A DNA stretch of 64,000 bases, taken from NCBI GenBank assembly GCA_034638255.1, contig JAWPGT010000015.1:1-64000 (forward strand). The letters run 5' to 3'. The stretch is from Coprinus comatus. Lineage: Eukaryota; Basidiomycota; Agaricomycetes; Agaricales; Agaricaceae. The position numbers were made by a program, and so were the translations under genes. Of this stretch, positions 35,871 through 47,985 are shown piece by piece (within the stretch, counting starts at the first letter, position 1; the number at the start of each line of letters is the position of its first letter). The notes under the pieces are model-generated. The model ran no database searches. It was not told where the DNA came from and saw nothing but the letters and a program-made list of their open reading frames with translations.

Positions 35871-38804
35871 CTACAATACATCCACATCCATAAAACACGT
35901 TGAATGCATAGTCTGAATACTATCTCGAGTTTGAGTTTGAGTTAGATAAGGAAGAAAGAATATTTCCGTAAACATCATTAACCCATCATCAAACACACGC
36001 TTCTCTTTCCCCTCTAATCGTTCCCTAATATCATATTTCGAAGGTTGTGTATCAGGATCATAATGAACTTCAAATATAACACATCGTTTAGTTGGATTAA
36101 CTCCCCAAATCATAACTTTTGTTGAAGGGAATTGTCGTTTTCGTAAACGGACAGCTTCAAGTAGGAAATACCAATCCTCATTAAAGTCTATCTGAAAAAA
36201 AAAAAGGTTAAAGGAGAGTGGGCGTTATTGTTACTTCTTTTACTAGATTGTGTAGGGCCCCCTCAGAGAGTTACTCACCTCAGAAAATGGATTATGTGTA
36301 CTCCACACTTTTGAACTTTCAGCAGAATACCTAATCCCAATTCTAGTATTATCAATTCCTTCTTCCATATCCAGTAATCCCAACGTCGTATGTTGCACGA
36401 GACCCAACCACCAATTTTCAATGAAGAACTATATAATAAATAAATTAAAATTCAACGACTGAAGGAACTTAAGCTTAAACACTCACACTAGAAATATTCC
36501 ACAAAGATCCAACCAACTCACTAATCTCAATAGCTCCACGTTCACTACTCTCATCATCATCCAACGGTAAAAACCCATAAATCTTACCAAAATCAATACA
36601 ACACAACATTGAAAACAATTCAGAAACCTGTAACAACCCAGGAACCCGACCATGAAGTTGAAATCCACCACCACCGCCGTGGCTAGTACTAGCAGCACAT
36701 ATACCATTCAATGATACATACCCATTTTTCAAATCTTCAATGTTATTGATAGATGTTAAACTGTCTATCCAAAAGTATTTGACATCCTTGAAAAGCCAAA
36801 TTAAGAGTCTGTTACGCCATTCTGGATCCGAGACCGGCCAAAATAATGGGACGAGGGATAAGTTAGGATATGGTCCTGCTATAATAACCAGGAGGGAGGG
36901 GAAATAATGAGAAAAGGAATGAAGAAAAAGAAAAGAAACTCAGTTAGTTCACCAAAGGTAATGATGTACGATGTATGTATACGTAAAAGTGATAACTTAC
37001 AGTCAGAATTAGCAAGAAGTAATATCCGAGAATAACCTCTCCAAACTTGAGTAATAGCCTTTCCCAAATCTTGATCACAAATCGAAAGACAACGATTCCG
37101 AGCCGATACCGTATCCATATTACCAAAACTTTCAGGATATTGAAGATAATCCTGAAACGATTTATGTAAAAATCGTATATTCCTATCATCTGCATCTTTA
37201 GGTGAAGGTATATCAAGGATAGAACGTAACCCTTGAAGAGCTGTATACGCCATATCTCTTGAAATACCCAAAACATTACAAATTTGAACAAGCGGATATT
37301 CGGGACCTTCAAGTATTGCGAGACATAGGAGGAGTTTTGTTGTTGAGATGATATCGGTTGGGATACGTTGAAGGATTTCAGAGTACATTGATTCAAGTGC
37401 TGCGAGAGGATTTTGATTTTGTTGATTTGTTGGACAGTCTTGAATTTTGTTGACTACTTGGAGGACACAGTTTAACTGTGAGACTGGGTTTCCAATCATG
37501 GGATCATCAATGAATCTAATGATTAAAGAAGCGAAGATGAAAAGACCAGTAGAAGCTTTATTGAGTATTTGAAATTGATCTTCTGTTGGCCATGGAGATT
37601 GCGAAGAGATATGATGAGGATAATCTTGACGAATACGATAAAATTCGTATCTGAGAAAATATTCTACATCTCGACAAGATTCATCCGAGTCCACCAAAAC
37701 AAATTCTTCGCGACAGCAAGTAGAGATGTCCTTTCGAGAAAATAAAGTAACCAGATGTTGTTCTGGTCTACTGGCAATGAGCCAAAGGAGTGGGATTGTA
37801 GGATTTTGAGAAACGAATTGGGAAATGAGTTGAACTAATTTGCGTTGCATTTCTTCCCCTTTTCTCCGGTCTTGACTCCGATTTTCAAAACCATTCCATT
37901 CCCATAATATAGATTGTCCATGTCCTTGCCCTCTTCCACGTTGCCCTTTCCCGTGACCTTGACCTTGACCTTGTTCCTCACCACCATAACCACATTCATC
38001 AAGACTATCAATAATAATCAATACCGGTTTTTGGTTTCCTCCGCCTCTTCTGCCTCCTCCAACCTTTCGGGTTTGAAATGGAACAACAATCAACAACCTA
38101 AACTGTTCCTCCAAAGATGATTTAGCAAGACATCCAGGATCCTTCAACATCAATTCACAAATATACCCTTGGTATATTGGACATTTGACGGCAAGTTGAT
38201 AAGCGAGACTAGGTAGCAATTTCCTTCCATCCGTTTTTTGGTTTGGTTTTGAAAAGAAAAACGAAGCTCCTACTAGTAGATCTTCTCCAACTCCAAATCT
38301 CCCAGTCCCAGTCCCATTGCCATTGCCACCGACGTTGTCATCGTAAGTTCGAATTCCAGTTCCACTGGTGTCCATATCAACTTGAAAATCGTGGTTTGGC
38401 AAATCAATGATTGATAATTCTGCCAATGTTTGTAAAAGCGCGGATTTACCAACGCCAGCTGGACCATGTAACCATAATAAATTTCGTCGTCGTTCTCGAA
38501 TATGCCCAGGCAACCCAGTTGAAGGATGTCGATCATCCGAGTCATTATGAAGCCACCTTAAAATAGAATCAATGATTGAACTCCGTGTTCCAGGATGACA
38601 TCTTGGAGGGGGTGAACGATCAAAAGAATCATGTTCGGTTCCTGGTAATATATGTTGTAAAAGCCATGTTAATCCTAGTATTTCAAGAAAGATAAATGTA
38701 AGCCCAGGCCCTAATTATTGTTTTATAACTCACAAACCTGAAGAAGTATTTCCGGGACCAGGACTAGGAAAGTTAAAATTCTGCATCATACCCACATTCA
38801 ACAT
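35871..38804 (-). CDS. NACHT-domain (NLR-like) protein
   Basis: STAND-type NTPase of the large basidiomycete NACHT family, thought to act in self/non-self recognition and programmed cell death. Exons 38738-38804, 37001-38674, 36487-36878, 36279-36428 and 35871-36191 give 2604 nt, 867 residues. The N-terminal motif LPGTEHDSFDRSPPPRCHPG is the standard lead-in of mushroom NACHT proteins. Walker A is GPAGVGKS (about residue 95), Walker B is VLIIIDSLDECG, followed by a sensor region LLWLIASRPEQHLV and the conserved winged part FLHKSFQDYLQYPESFGN. A Gly/Gln/His low-complexity insert follows Walker B. No ankyrin, WD40 or TPR repeats follow; the C-terminal ~290 residues are unique. The start is uncertain: the frame stays open upstream to about 39014, and an upstream exon starting near 39084 is conceivable. 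Confidence 0.88.
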
Positions 38805-40617
38805 AGTTGGATTTTGTATGACAAAATCATGAGCATGGTTGAAATGTCCTCCTCCAAATGTAGTTGTGCACGCAGTGGTAGCAGTCGCAGTTATAGTCTT
38901 TGTACTAGGAGTAGTTGTAGCTTCAACAGGAACAAGTTCTAAACAAGGGAAGACCAAAGACCAAAACCAATTAGCAACTTTTAATCCGTTAAACGACGAT
39001 GAACTACTAAACACAGGACCGGGTGCTTACTTCGATGATCAAATTCAAACATAAACGAGTCCATTTCCGTCTCCACTTCCATTTCCATCTCCAACACCCC
39101 AGATTTATATGCGTCTGCAAGTATGGACTATGAGGGTGGCTTGCCAAGGGTAATGCCTTTGAGAATAGTTGAAATGGGAAGGCCTAAGCAGGATGTGATA
39201 TCAATATATCAACAACTCAAAGATCAAGAAAACAACCTGAGGCCTGAATTCTCAAGAAAAACTCGTTGGTCGAGGATCGAGGAACATCCAGTACTGGTAC
39301 AGATTTTTGTTTTTGTTTATATATAAGTTCTCCAAGCTCTTTCTATCAACAGTGCTGTGTTCACCGCATTTTGAATCAGTATAAAGGTTATGGATTTCTA
39401 AATACAACACACACCGCATCTCTTACACACTGCAAAACTGAACCTTGATTTTACGTCGTTGTACTAACCCACGTATGTCTTTCAAAAACAAAATGTCGCA
39501 CGCTACCTGTCCATGTCAATCCTTGTCAACCAATGGTAACACACAAATCGAGCATCAATCAAATTGAGAATTGTGACTGACTGATGATGGTTTGACAAAA
39601 AAAAAAAAGCACAGCTCCAGCTCCTTCCGAGGATAACCCACCAATGATACCGTGTCAAAGCAGACTCAAGGTGGCGGTCATAAGCAAAATAATGGTGCAT
39701 ATATCCATATGGCCTAGCTCAGCACTGAGTACTGAGCAGTGGGTCCATACTACATGGAGGTTGGAAGGAAGATAAGTACTGACCTTATTAGACCTACATA
39801 TTTGTGAGGGGAAACACTAAATGGTATATGCACGAAGGAGAAGTGGTGGTGTTAGAGGAAGAGGAAGAGGAAGAGGAGGACGTCCAAATTTATTGAAGTT
39901 CAAATATATGATGTCATTGGGAAACCTTTCTACTTGTGTTCAAATTACTATGGAATTAATATGTAGGTATTAGTCGCGTTAATTTTCCAAGTCCCCTCAA
40001 GCCAGAATCTGATCGGACCAAGCCAGAGGACACAAGAATATTCACGCCCCCCCCCCCTGAGATCAAGCGAGCTTAGGACAGAAAAGGTTTTCTCGTGAAT
40101 GACTGGGATCCGGAGTCACTCTAGTCAACTTCTATCCAGACATACCCAAGTACACAAGTAGAAAGAACATTATTTATAATGCATTACATATGTACACATC
40201 ATCCACGGTCAACACGAACGAATATGCAAAAAATGAAAATGAACATGATGATGTAACTAGGAAAAGAAGAAAACAAGCAGGTATGTACATAATTGTAGGT
40301 AGGCTAAAAAAGACGAGAAAAAAAAAGATAACAGAAAAAAAACACGTACGTAAAGGACCAAGACAATTGTTTTTTCAACGAGCGGTTAATTGTATGATGG
40401 GCAAGGCAAAAAACAACACAAGAAGAGCAACAACAACAACAACAAAAGGGGGGAAGAAAGGACGAGAGCATAATACAAATACAAAAGTTATAGAGTCCTC
40501 AAAAAAAAAAAGAAAAAAGAAACAACACCACCCAATTGTCCAGTCAAAATCCCACTCCATAATCCAAACAAAAGAAACTAAATCATAGCACAGTAGAAAC
40601 ACTACCAGCACATTACA
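38805..40617. other. Intergenic with possible NACHT 5' exon
   Basis: 38805-39090 may hold extra N-terminal coding sequence or the leader of the NACHT gene. Beyond that no gene is seen. 40190-40588 is an A-rich, Lys-rich frame on the plus strand that overlaps only the 3' side of the F-box-like gene; it looks like composition rather than coding. A run of nine or more C occurs near 40050. Confidence 0.45.
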
Positions 40618-43600
40618 TTAAACATTCCCATTCACAGTAACAGGAGGTGGAATTGTCACTCCAATCGATTCCACACTTCCTTCAATAGAAACCGAAGCAC
40701 CAAGTACCGTTCCATTTCCTACAGGAACACCAACACCAACACTCTGATTTCCATTAATCCCATTCCCATTCCCAGCTTCTTCAACCACCACATCCATAAC
40801 ATTCTCCTCATGTAAATCTCTCAATTGCCAAACTTCAGGAAACGGGTACCAAGCCTTTCTCAATTCATAAATCCCCAAAATCCCTTCAGGATCTTCATCA
40901 TCTGAATCCCAATCACTATCCAATTCTTCCTCTTCCTCTTCCTCTCTCATAGCAATTTCCAAAAACTCTTCCAAACTCAACGCCTTATCAGCTTCTTCAA
41001 CATCTGAAGAATTTTCATTCTTGTTATTATCATTAGCTTGAGCTAAAGCAGCTGCAGAAGCTGCTTGTGCTAATGTTGTTGTCAATGGCATTTGTGAAGA
41101 TGATAATGATGTCGTTAATGGTGCTCCACATGATGAAAGTGTTGGTGTTTCGGGTTGTTGTTGCTGTTGCTGCTGACGATTAACATGCTGAGATTGAGAT
41201 TGAGATGTATTACACACATTCGTATTTGATGTGTTTGACGTAGAAAGAGTCGTGGTAAGAGGAGTAGAGGATGATGAAGACATTGTTGTCCGAGATGAAT
41301 TCCTAGTGACGACAAAAGGAGACGAATATATCCTGGAAATAGTTGTGGAATTTGAGGTTGATGTAGCCGAGGTATTAGTAGATGTAGAAGCAGCAGCCGA
41401 AAAATGAGAAGACGCAGACGCAGCCAATACATTAGCATTAGCATTAGCTACAGCCGCAGCTGCAGCAAGTCTAGCAGTAACAGAGGTAGAAGCTGCAGGT
41501 ACCACAAGATGAGCAGTAGCAGACGGAGATGGGGTTAAATTACTAAGCATTGTGTTATAAGCTGCAGGTGGACTCAAAGTAGTAACAATGTTAGCAGTTG
41601 AAGGAGCCCGGGGGGGAGGTGGAGGTTCTTGAACCATTGGGAGCGATTCGTTACGCTCTATCCTACTGATAACATATGGAGAGGAATAGAACGTGGGACG
41701 GTTGGGAGGAGAAGAAACAGGGTTCACAGCGGAAGATTTCTTAGGCTGGGGATTGGGAGAAACGGGGGGAGGAGGTTTATCAAGTTGAGTAGTGGGAGGA
41801 GGAGTGTTAATAAGTTGAGAAACGGGTGGAGCGACAGGTGGAGGGACGGGAGGAGGGACGGGAGGAGGATCAGCCTGTAGAGGTGGAAATTGAACCTGAG
41901 AAAAGGGGGGAAGAGAAGGAGGGCTAACAGGTGGAGGGAATACATGAGGTAGAGAAGGAGGATTGACTGGTGGAGGAGGAGGAGCCTGATAGTTACTAGG
42001 CAATGGAGGAAGTGAAGGAGGGTTAACCGGAGGAGGGAACATTGGTGTAGTACTAGGAACTGGAGGTAAACTTGAAGGTGGCACAGGTGGAGGTGAAACA
42101 CTAGGTGTCGAAGCACTTGAAGAACGAGCGACACGAGCAGGAGGAGGAACAGGCGGTGGATCTCCATTCTGAGAATTAATAACTGTAGTATGTTGTGCAC
42201 TAGCTTGAACCTCTCTTTCCAAAGCCAGTCGGTACGCCTCTCTTCTCCTACGTTCCTCTTCTTCCAATTGTCGACGACGCTGTTCTTCTTTCTCTTTACG
42301 CGCTTCCTCTTCCTGTTGTTCCCTCTCCAAGCGTTCTCTTATTTCCCTTTCTTCTCTCTCAATTTGTTCTTGTAACTCTCTAGCAACTCTTTCCGCTTCT
42401 TCCCGTTCTTTTCTTTCTTCTTCCAACTTGATATACAATTCAATAGCTTCCCTCTCCCGTCTCCTCCTATCCTCTTCCTTCGCTCTAGCTTTTTCCTCAG
42501 TCAACCTCTTCAACTTTGCAGTTCTCCTAGATTGCCATTCAGCCTGCATCTCAGATGTCAAACTCCTTCTAGCAATTTCCCAATCAATCCACCTATCATC
42601 AAATCTATGAGGTCCAGGACGTTTTCTATACTGAAATCCAATCGTAGTCAACTGTCCCATCTTCTGTGCAAAATAACTCGCACAATTCTCTCTTTCAACT
42701 CTCCAACTTGCAGGAACCAAATTCCCATCTTCATCAACTTCAGGTTCCTCATCTACATCTTCATTGATAACACAAATCTGTCCTGATCCATCATATTGTT
42801 CTTCAATTGTATTATCTGTCGCTTCGAATTGCATTCCGAGACGTAAACTCTTCAGTGTACGACGTAGTGGTTTGAGCGTATCAACATAATCGGTCTGTGT
42901 GAAGTAAAATTAGCACATCACAAACGTCATCGACATTATCCAAATAAAAAACAGAAAGGAAATCGGCCCGTAAAGCCAGAATAAGAAGATCGTCGCAAAA
43001 GGGGTTTCCACTCAAGGCCCAACAACACTCCCAAAAGTGGGAGTTGTAAGAATGGGGCAACGGATGCATGGAAAAACAAAAGAGCAGAAAAACCACAACA
43101 TACCCAAGAAGGAACGTTATTCCCATCATAATAACCACACCTCTCCAATTCCAACACTTGAAGCTTCGGAAACCTACTAGCCATAAACTGACACAATTCC
43201 AAATCCACATTTTCTCCCAACATCACTCTGAGATGCTCCAATCCTCTATTTCTGAATATAACGTGAGGATTCGAAAAATCATCTTCAAGAAGCTTCGCAA
43301 TTGCAACTTCATCATCTCTAGGACCATGTGGATTCTTCGAAGGTGGTTTCGGGGGTAAGGATTTTGGAGCAGGTGTCCCAGCGGCAGAAACCTCTCGTAG
43401 AATCTTCTGTAGAACTTTCTTCGTGAAGCCTATCGTTGGTACCGATATATCACTGATATTGAGAACCGCAAATCGTTTGACTCCATGTAAGAAATATCCA
43501 ACACGATCAAGATTGCAAGCATCAGATACTGCAAGTGACTCTACTTGAGAGAGTAAACTTCCATGATGACCTTTGGCAGAGACGTATTCTGGAGCAGCAG

Positions 43601-44559
43601 GTAAAACTTTGAAAGTAGAATCTCCTCTAGCAACACTCTTTGCAAACAAGAGTCGAAGTTCCTTTAATTGAGGCATCTTACTGATAACATCAACCAATTC
43701 TGTACCAGTTTGTCTTGGAGGATGACCAGTCATGACGAGTGAAACGAGTCTTGGCCAATCATGTTGGAAAAACTCGTCAAGAGTACACAGATCTCCAGAG
43801 ACCTGAACATGAGTAAGGGAAGTAGGTTTTCCAACATCGAATAAAAATGCGGAAGCAGCATAACGAGCAAGAATATCGTTCTTGTACTTGCGACGATACT
43901 CTCTGGAATGATAAATGGTAGGACTGGAATAACGGCTTTCATAAGGACTTTGACCGACTCTAAGAGCCTCAGCGACAGGAATGAGGTAAAGTCTTTCGAT
44001 GACGAATTCCGGAGGACTCTTTGGAATCATAGAGATATACAAAGGGGTATCTGTCATGCGTAGCTCTCGAACAGATGTGCAAGTGAGAAGGGCGTTGAAG
44101 AGGGAGTTTGGTGGAAAGAAAGGACAACAGATGGAAAAACTGAGGAGAGATGGCATCTTTGGGAGGGCAGTCGCCAGTTTATCAGTATGTCTTGGATGAT
44201 AGTCCCCGCCGACATAGTAACGGTCTCCCCATCGTGGTGGAGAGGCATCAGGCCAATCGTCTGGCCAGATGAGGTCGAATCGCCTGTGAAAGTATCAGAA
44301 TACATTAGAAACGATAGACAATGAAGACATACTTGAATAACGGCCAAAGGTTTTCTGGAAAAAAATGAAGACCTGTTTCCTCATCGTGCTTGTTTGGATG
44401 AGGCCATCGTACGTGGGAAAAGAGAAAGGGTAGAACAACCGTCCTGAGTCTGCTGTTTGTGCTGGACAAGGCAGAAAGAATGGCAATGTTCTCGCTGGTG
44501 CGCACGGCAGCGAGGTCGCGGACAAATGGGACGATCTGCTCATAGATGGAGTGGGACAT
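40618..44559 (-). CDS. F-box/LRR-like protein fused to coiled coil and proline-rich region
   Basis: Three exons (44333-44559, 43104-44283, 40618-42894) give 3684 nt, 1227 residues. The N-terminus (residues ~10-75: LSALSSTNSRLRTVVLPFLF then SHVRWP) has the look of an Agaricomycete F-box-like domain, and residues 75-470 read as degenerate leucine-rich repeats (LTHVQVSGDLCTLDEFF, LEHLRVMLGENVDLELCQFM, PKLQVLELERCGYYD). These would fit an SCF ubiquitin-ligase substrate adaptor. Exon 3 continues with a ~120-residue Glu/Arg-rich coiled coil (REEAERVARELQEQIEREER), then proline-rich segments (PPPVPP repeats), Ser/Thr/Ala runs, a Gln run, and an acidic patch EEEEEEELDSDWDSDDEDPE. Its 5' end lies only 93 bp from the UBC13 stop. 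The F-box assignment is by resemblance; the rest has no assigned function. Confidence 0.82.
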
Positions 44560-44652
44560 GGCACAACCAAATCACAAATTGGAATTTACACCCGTATTTT
44601 AATATACAACCACAGACCCCAGAAACTCTCATCAATTATTTAATCTATTTAT

Positions 44653-45981
44653 TTACACCGCGTATTTCTGCGTCCACTCCCTGCTAACTCGTTGCGCATC
44701 CCCTTCATTCTCCTTGTAATGCTTCGCCACGTCAGTTGCAAGAGGGTCATCAGGGTTTGGAGCACTAAGAAGTGCTTGTATCGACAGTAATACTGTCCGA
44801 ATTTGGAGCGCAGGAGACCATTTATCTGGTTTTAGATTAACTACTGCGCTATTTCAATTTACCCGAAATGAGTTTACTTACCTTTCAGAATGTCCAAACA
44901 AATTCGGCCCAGCTTATCTATGAGTACACAATTCAGTTTTTCCTTTTCTCATAACACTCACACCCTTTAATTTTTGACTCACCAATATTCGGATGATATA
45001 TCTTGGTAAGGAACCGTACTTTGGGTGGTGCCATCGGATATTCTTCAGGAAGAAACAATTCTAATTTGAACTGACCCTCTACGTTCAAGAACAAAAAAAA
45101 GAACAAGAATCAGAATCTCATCAGAGAGAAAAAGAAGGGGAAAAAAAACTCACTTTCAAAAGGGCTACCACCCGGCCCTTCAATAGTGACGTCAAAATAA
45201 CGGAGGTTATCATCATGTGGTGATGCAGAAATTCCAGGCGCAGGATCCGCAACAAGACGTTCGGTCTCCTGGATAAAGTATCCCAAACAAGGTTAAATCG
45301 ATTAAAATCAATACAAGAATCAATTCCATATCAGCAACTAGTGCGGTTCTATGCGAAGAATGATACGAACCTTGATAATCCTCTATGTAACAACAATTCC
45401 AACGCAGAATTCATGTTCGGAGATGAAAACCAAAATCCAAGGGAAAAAAAGGATATCCAACCACATAAACAACGTCACCCCGTCAAACGAGTAGAAAGGA
45501 ATTTAAAAAAAATATAAACCATCAAAAAACGTAACCGCCCCATATTACACATGTTCAATGGATGTCCCACCCCAAATCCAAAAAGAAACATCCGCATTCC
45601 GTATCCAGAAGAAAAACGTCATTAAAGCCCCAAGGGTTATCAAACCAAGATCCAATAAACCAACGACCCCAATAACACCCATGATGCATGATGCATTGAA
45701 TCATGATACCATCGACCATCGATAACACACAAAGAACAGGGAACAAGGAACACAACAAAAAAAACACCACCAACCACGACCACGACCCAAGAAGAAAAAA
45801 AACCAAACCAAACCATGTTAGAGTTAAGAGATCAAAAGAGATTAAAAACCCCAAGAATCCAACGACCAATAATCATAATCACATATCGAATGAAAACCAA
45901 ACCGGAAAATAATAAAATCATAAGAGACTCAAACATCACAAAAAGAGTCATATAAAATCCCCATACCTTCGGTAAAGACAT
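44653..45981 (-). CDS. UBC13: Ubiquitin-conjugating enzyme E2, UBC13/UBE2N type
   Basis: E2 that, with an MMS2/UEV partner, builds Lys63-linked ubiquitin chains for DNA-damage tolerance and signalling. Six exons (45967-45981, 45371-45382, 45154-45268, 44983-45078, 44882-44917, 44653-44825) sum to 447 nt, 148 residues; yeast Ubc13 has 153. The UBC fold is complete: [20 protein letters not shown] carries the active-site cysteine at residue 86, [10 protein letters not shown] holds the methionine that UBC13 uses to contact RING domains, and [20 protein letters not shown] follows. Exons 1 and 2 are only 15 and 12 nt. The first intron (45383-45966, 584 nt) is about ten times longer than the others. 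The gene sits between an F-box-like gene and a RING-H2 gene on the same strand. Confidence 0.97.
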
Positions 45982-46699
45982 CTTGTTTATTGTGACCTCG
46001 TGTGTTTGTTGTATAATGTAGAATTTGTGGTGGTGTGATCAAAAAAAAAAAGACGGAGTGGTTCAAACGGTCCGATATATCGAGATGTATAAAAGCAAGA
46101 TTTCAACTGCTAATCCCTTTTCCGACCTTGACCTGGATATAACTATCGAGTTTTCGATATGTCTCTTTGTATAAAGGGGAGAGAGAGTATATGTGTGTGT
46201 TTAACCTAAGAGAAAGAGGAGAGAAATGAAAGCGGTTAAAACCCAAATCTCCTATCGAATGTCACTCGGTTTAATATCCAATCATAGAGACTCTTACCCG
46301 TGTGTAGACAGACTTTGGCTCAGAATATGCGATGTGTTTGGGTAGAAACAACGATGTGAACAGCTTTTGGGCAATGGGCAAACACAACCCCTCTCTAACA
46401 TGAATCAGGAAATTGCTGACTCATCCTCAGAGTGTTCTATATTTAGCAAATTGGAGTTTTCACCACATTCAATCCAGGGCTACAGGGCGGTATATATGAA
46501 TGTACAAAACGCAAATCAAAATCAAAATCAAGGAACTAAATGTCACAGATAGGAAGAGAGAGAGGGATTGGCATATATGTCTGTATAAAGAAAAGAGATT
46601 CGAGAAAGAAATCGCCGAAATGCAACCAAAATGACGGATATAGACGAGGCAAAAAGAAAGAAAGAAGAAAGAAAAAATCATAAAAAAAACTAGGAGAAA
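45982..46699. other. UBC13 upstream region / RING gene 3' region
   Basis: About 720 bp containing the UBC13 promoter and leader and the 3' untranslated region of the giant RING gene. No further gene is seen. Confidence 0.5.
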
Positions 46700-47950
46700 T
46701 TAATATCTTCCACTACGAAATCTACTTCCATTCGCAGCAGAACTAGGTCCAGGACCAGGTCTAGCATTCCCATTCTCATCATCATCATCATTATCATTGG
46801 ATAGTCTTCCTGGGTTAGATTCTTCTGTTTCTGTTTCTGTTTCACGAGGAGCTTGTACTCTAGCGCGACAAACTGGACAAGTATCCGCATTCGCTAACCA
46901 TCGCTAAGAAAACAAAATCATATCAACAATGCTGATAATGACGAAGGAAATATAAACAACGTACCATCAAACATTCTGTGTGCATAAAGTGAATACAACC
47001 ACCTGGTTCAGTCAACGAATCATTGTCCTTATACTGCAAAAAAAAAAGTTATTAGCATCAACAGACTCTCAATAGTATACAACTATTAGTATTAGTGATT
47101 CACTAACCTCATCCAAGCAAATATTACACTGATCCAACAACTCCTTCTCCTTCCCCTTCCCTTTCTCTTGCTTCCACTCTTTCCATTTCCCCTTTCTCAA
47201 TCTTTTCAAAACTTTAGCCGAAGTCCTCTTTTGTTTAACTTCTCCAAGTCTATTTGTAAGTCGAGTTAGAGCTTCATACGAAGTATCAAATTCATCATCA
47301 TCCTAATCAGGATCCAAAAAAAATTAGTAAATCGACAAACGAAACAACAACAATGACAACGAAGGGCTCAAAACAAACAAAAAACACTTACAACATAATC
47401 ACCCGGATTCCCAACCCCGAAATGCCTCATTCTCCACAACCTATTAACATTATGACCCATCACAACCGCATTATTTCTCAACTCCAACATATCTCTTTCA
47501 AATGCCAATGCACCAAGGCTCAATCTAGACATCCTATTACCTGTGCCTCCACCCACACCAGTACTAGAACCACCAGCAGTAGCAGTACCACCAGTACCAT
47601 GAATATGAGCATGAGCATCAGTATCAGCAGCAGTAGTACTTGAAGAACCTAAACCCAAACCCGGTGGTCTCCTATTCACATAAACACGAGGCCTACTCCC
47701 ATTCATATTTCCATTTCCATCTCTATCTCTACCTTCATTCAATCTCCTATGCTGAGCCTCAAGGCGTCCAAGTATTTGTTGAGCACGATCATGTTGTACC
47801 CCAATTCGTTCGTTGATAGAAGTGGGAATAGAGCTTTGTTCATGACCAGAATGTGATCGTGCTGGACGAATGGTAGACTGTGAACTTGTATCATCTTCAT
47901 TATCGTCGTGTGTTAGATCACTAGTATTGGAACCGCTAGCTTGAGTTTGT

Positions 47951-47985
<35 letters not shown>

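Noticed and set aside
40190..40588. Lys-rich plus-strand frame of 132 residues
   Set aside because: A-rich low-complexity sequence in the 3' flank of the F-box-like gene, with no motif or intron support.
45555..45869. Hydrophobic 104-residue minus-strand frame
   Set aside because: It lies wholly inside the first intron of UBC13 and reads as biased T/G-rich intron sequence.
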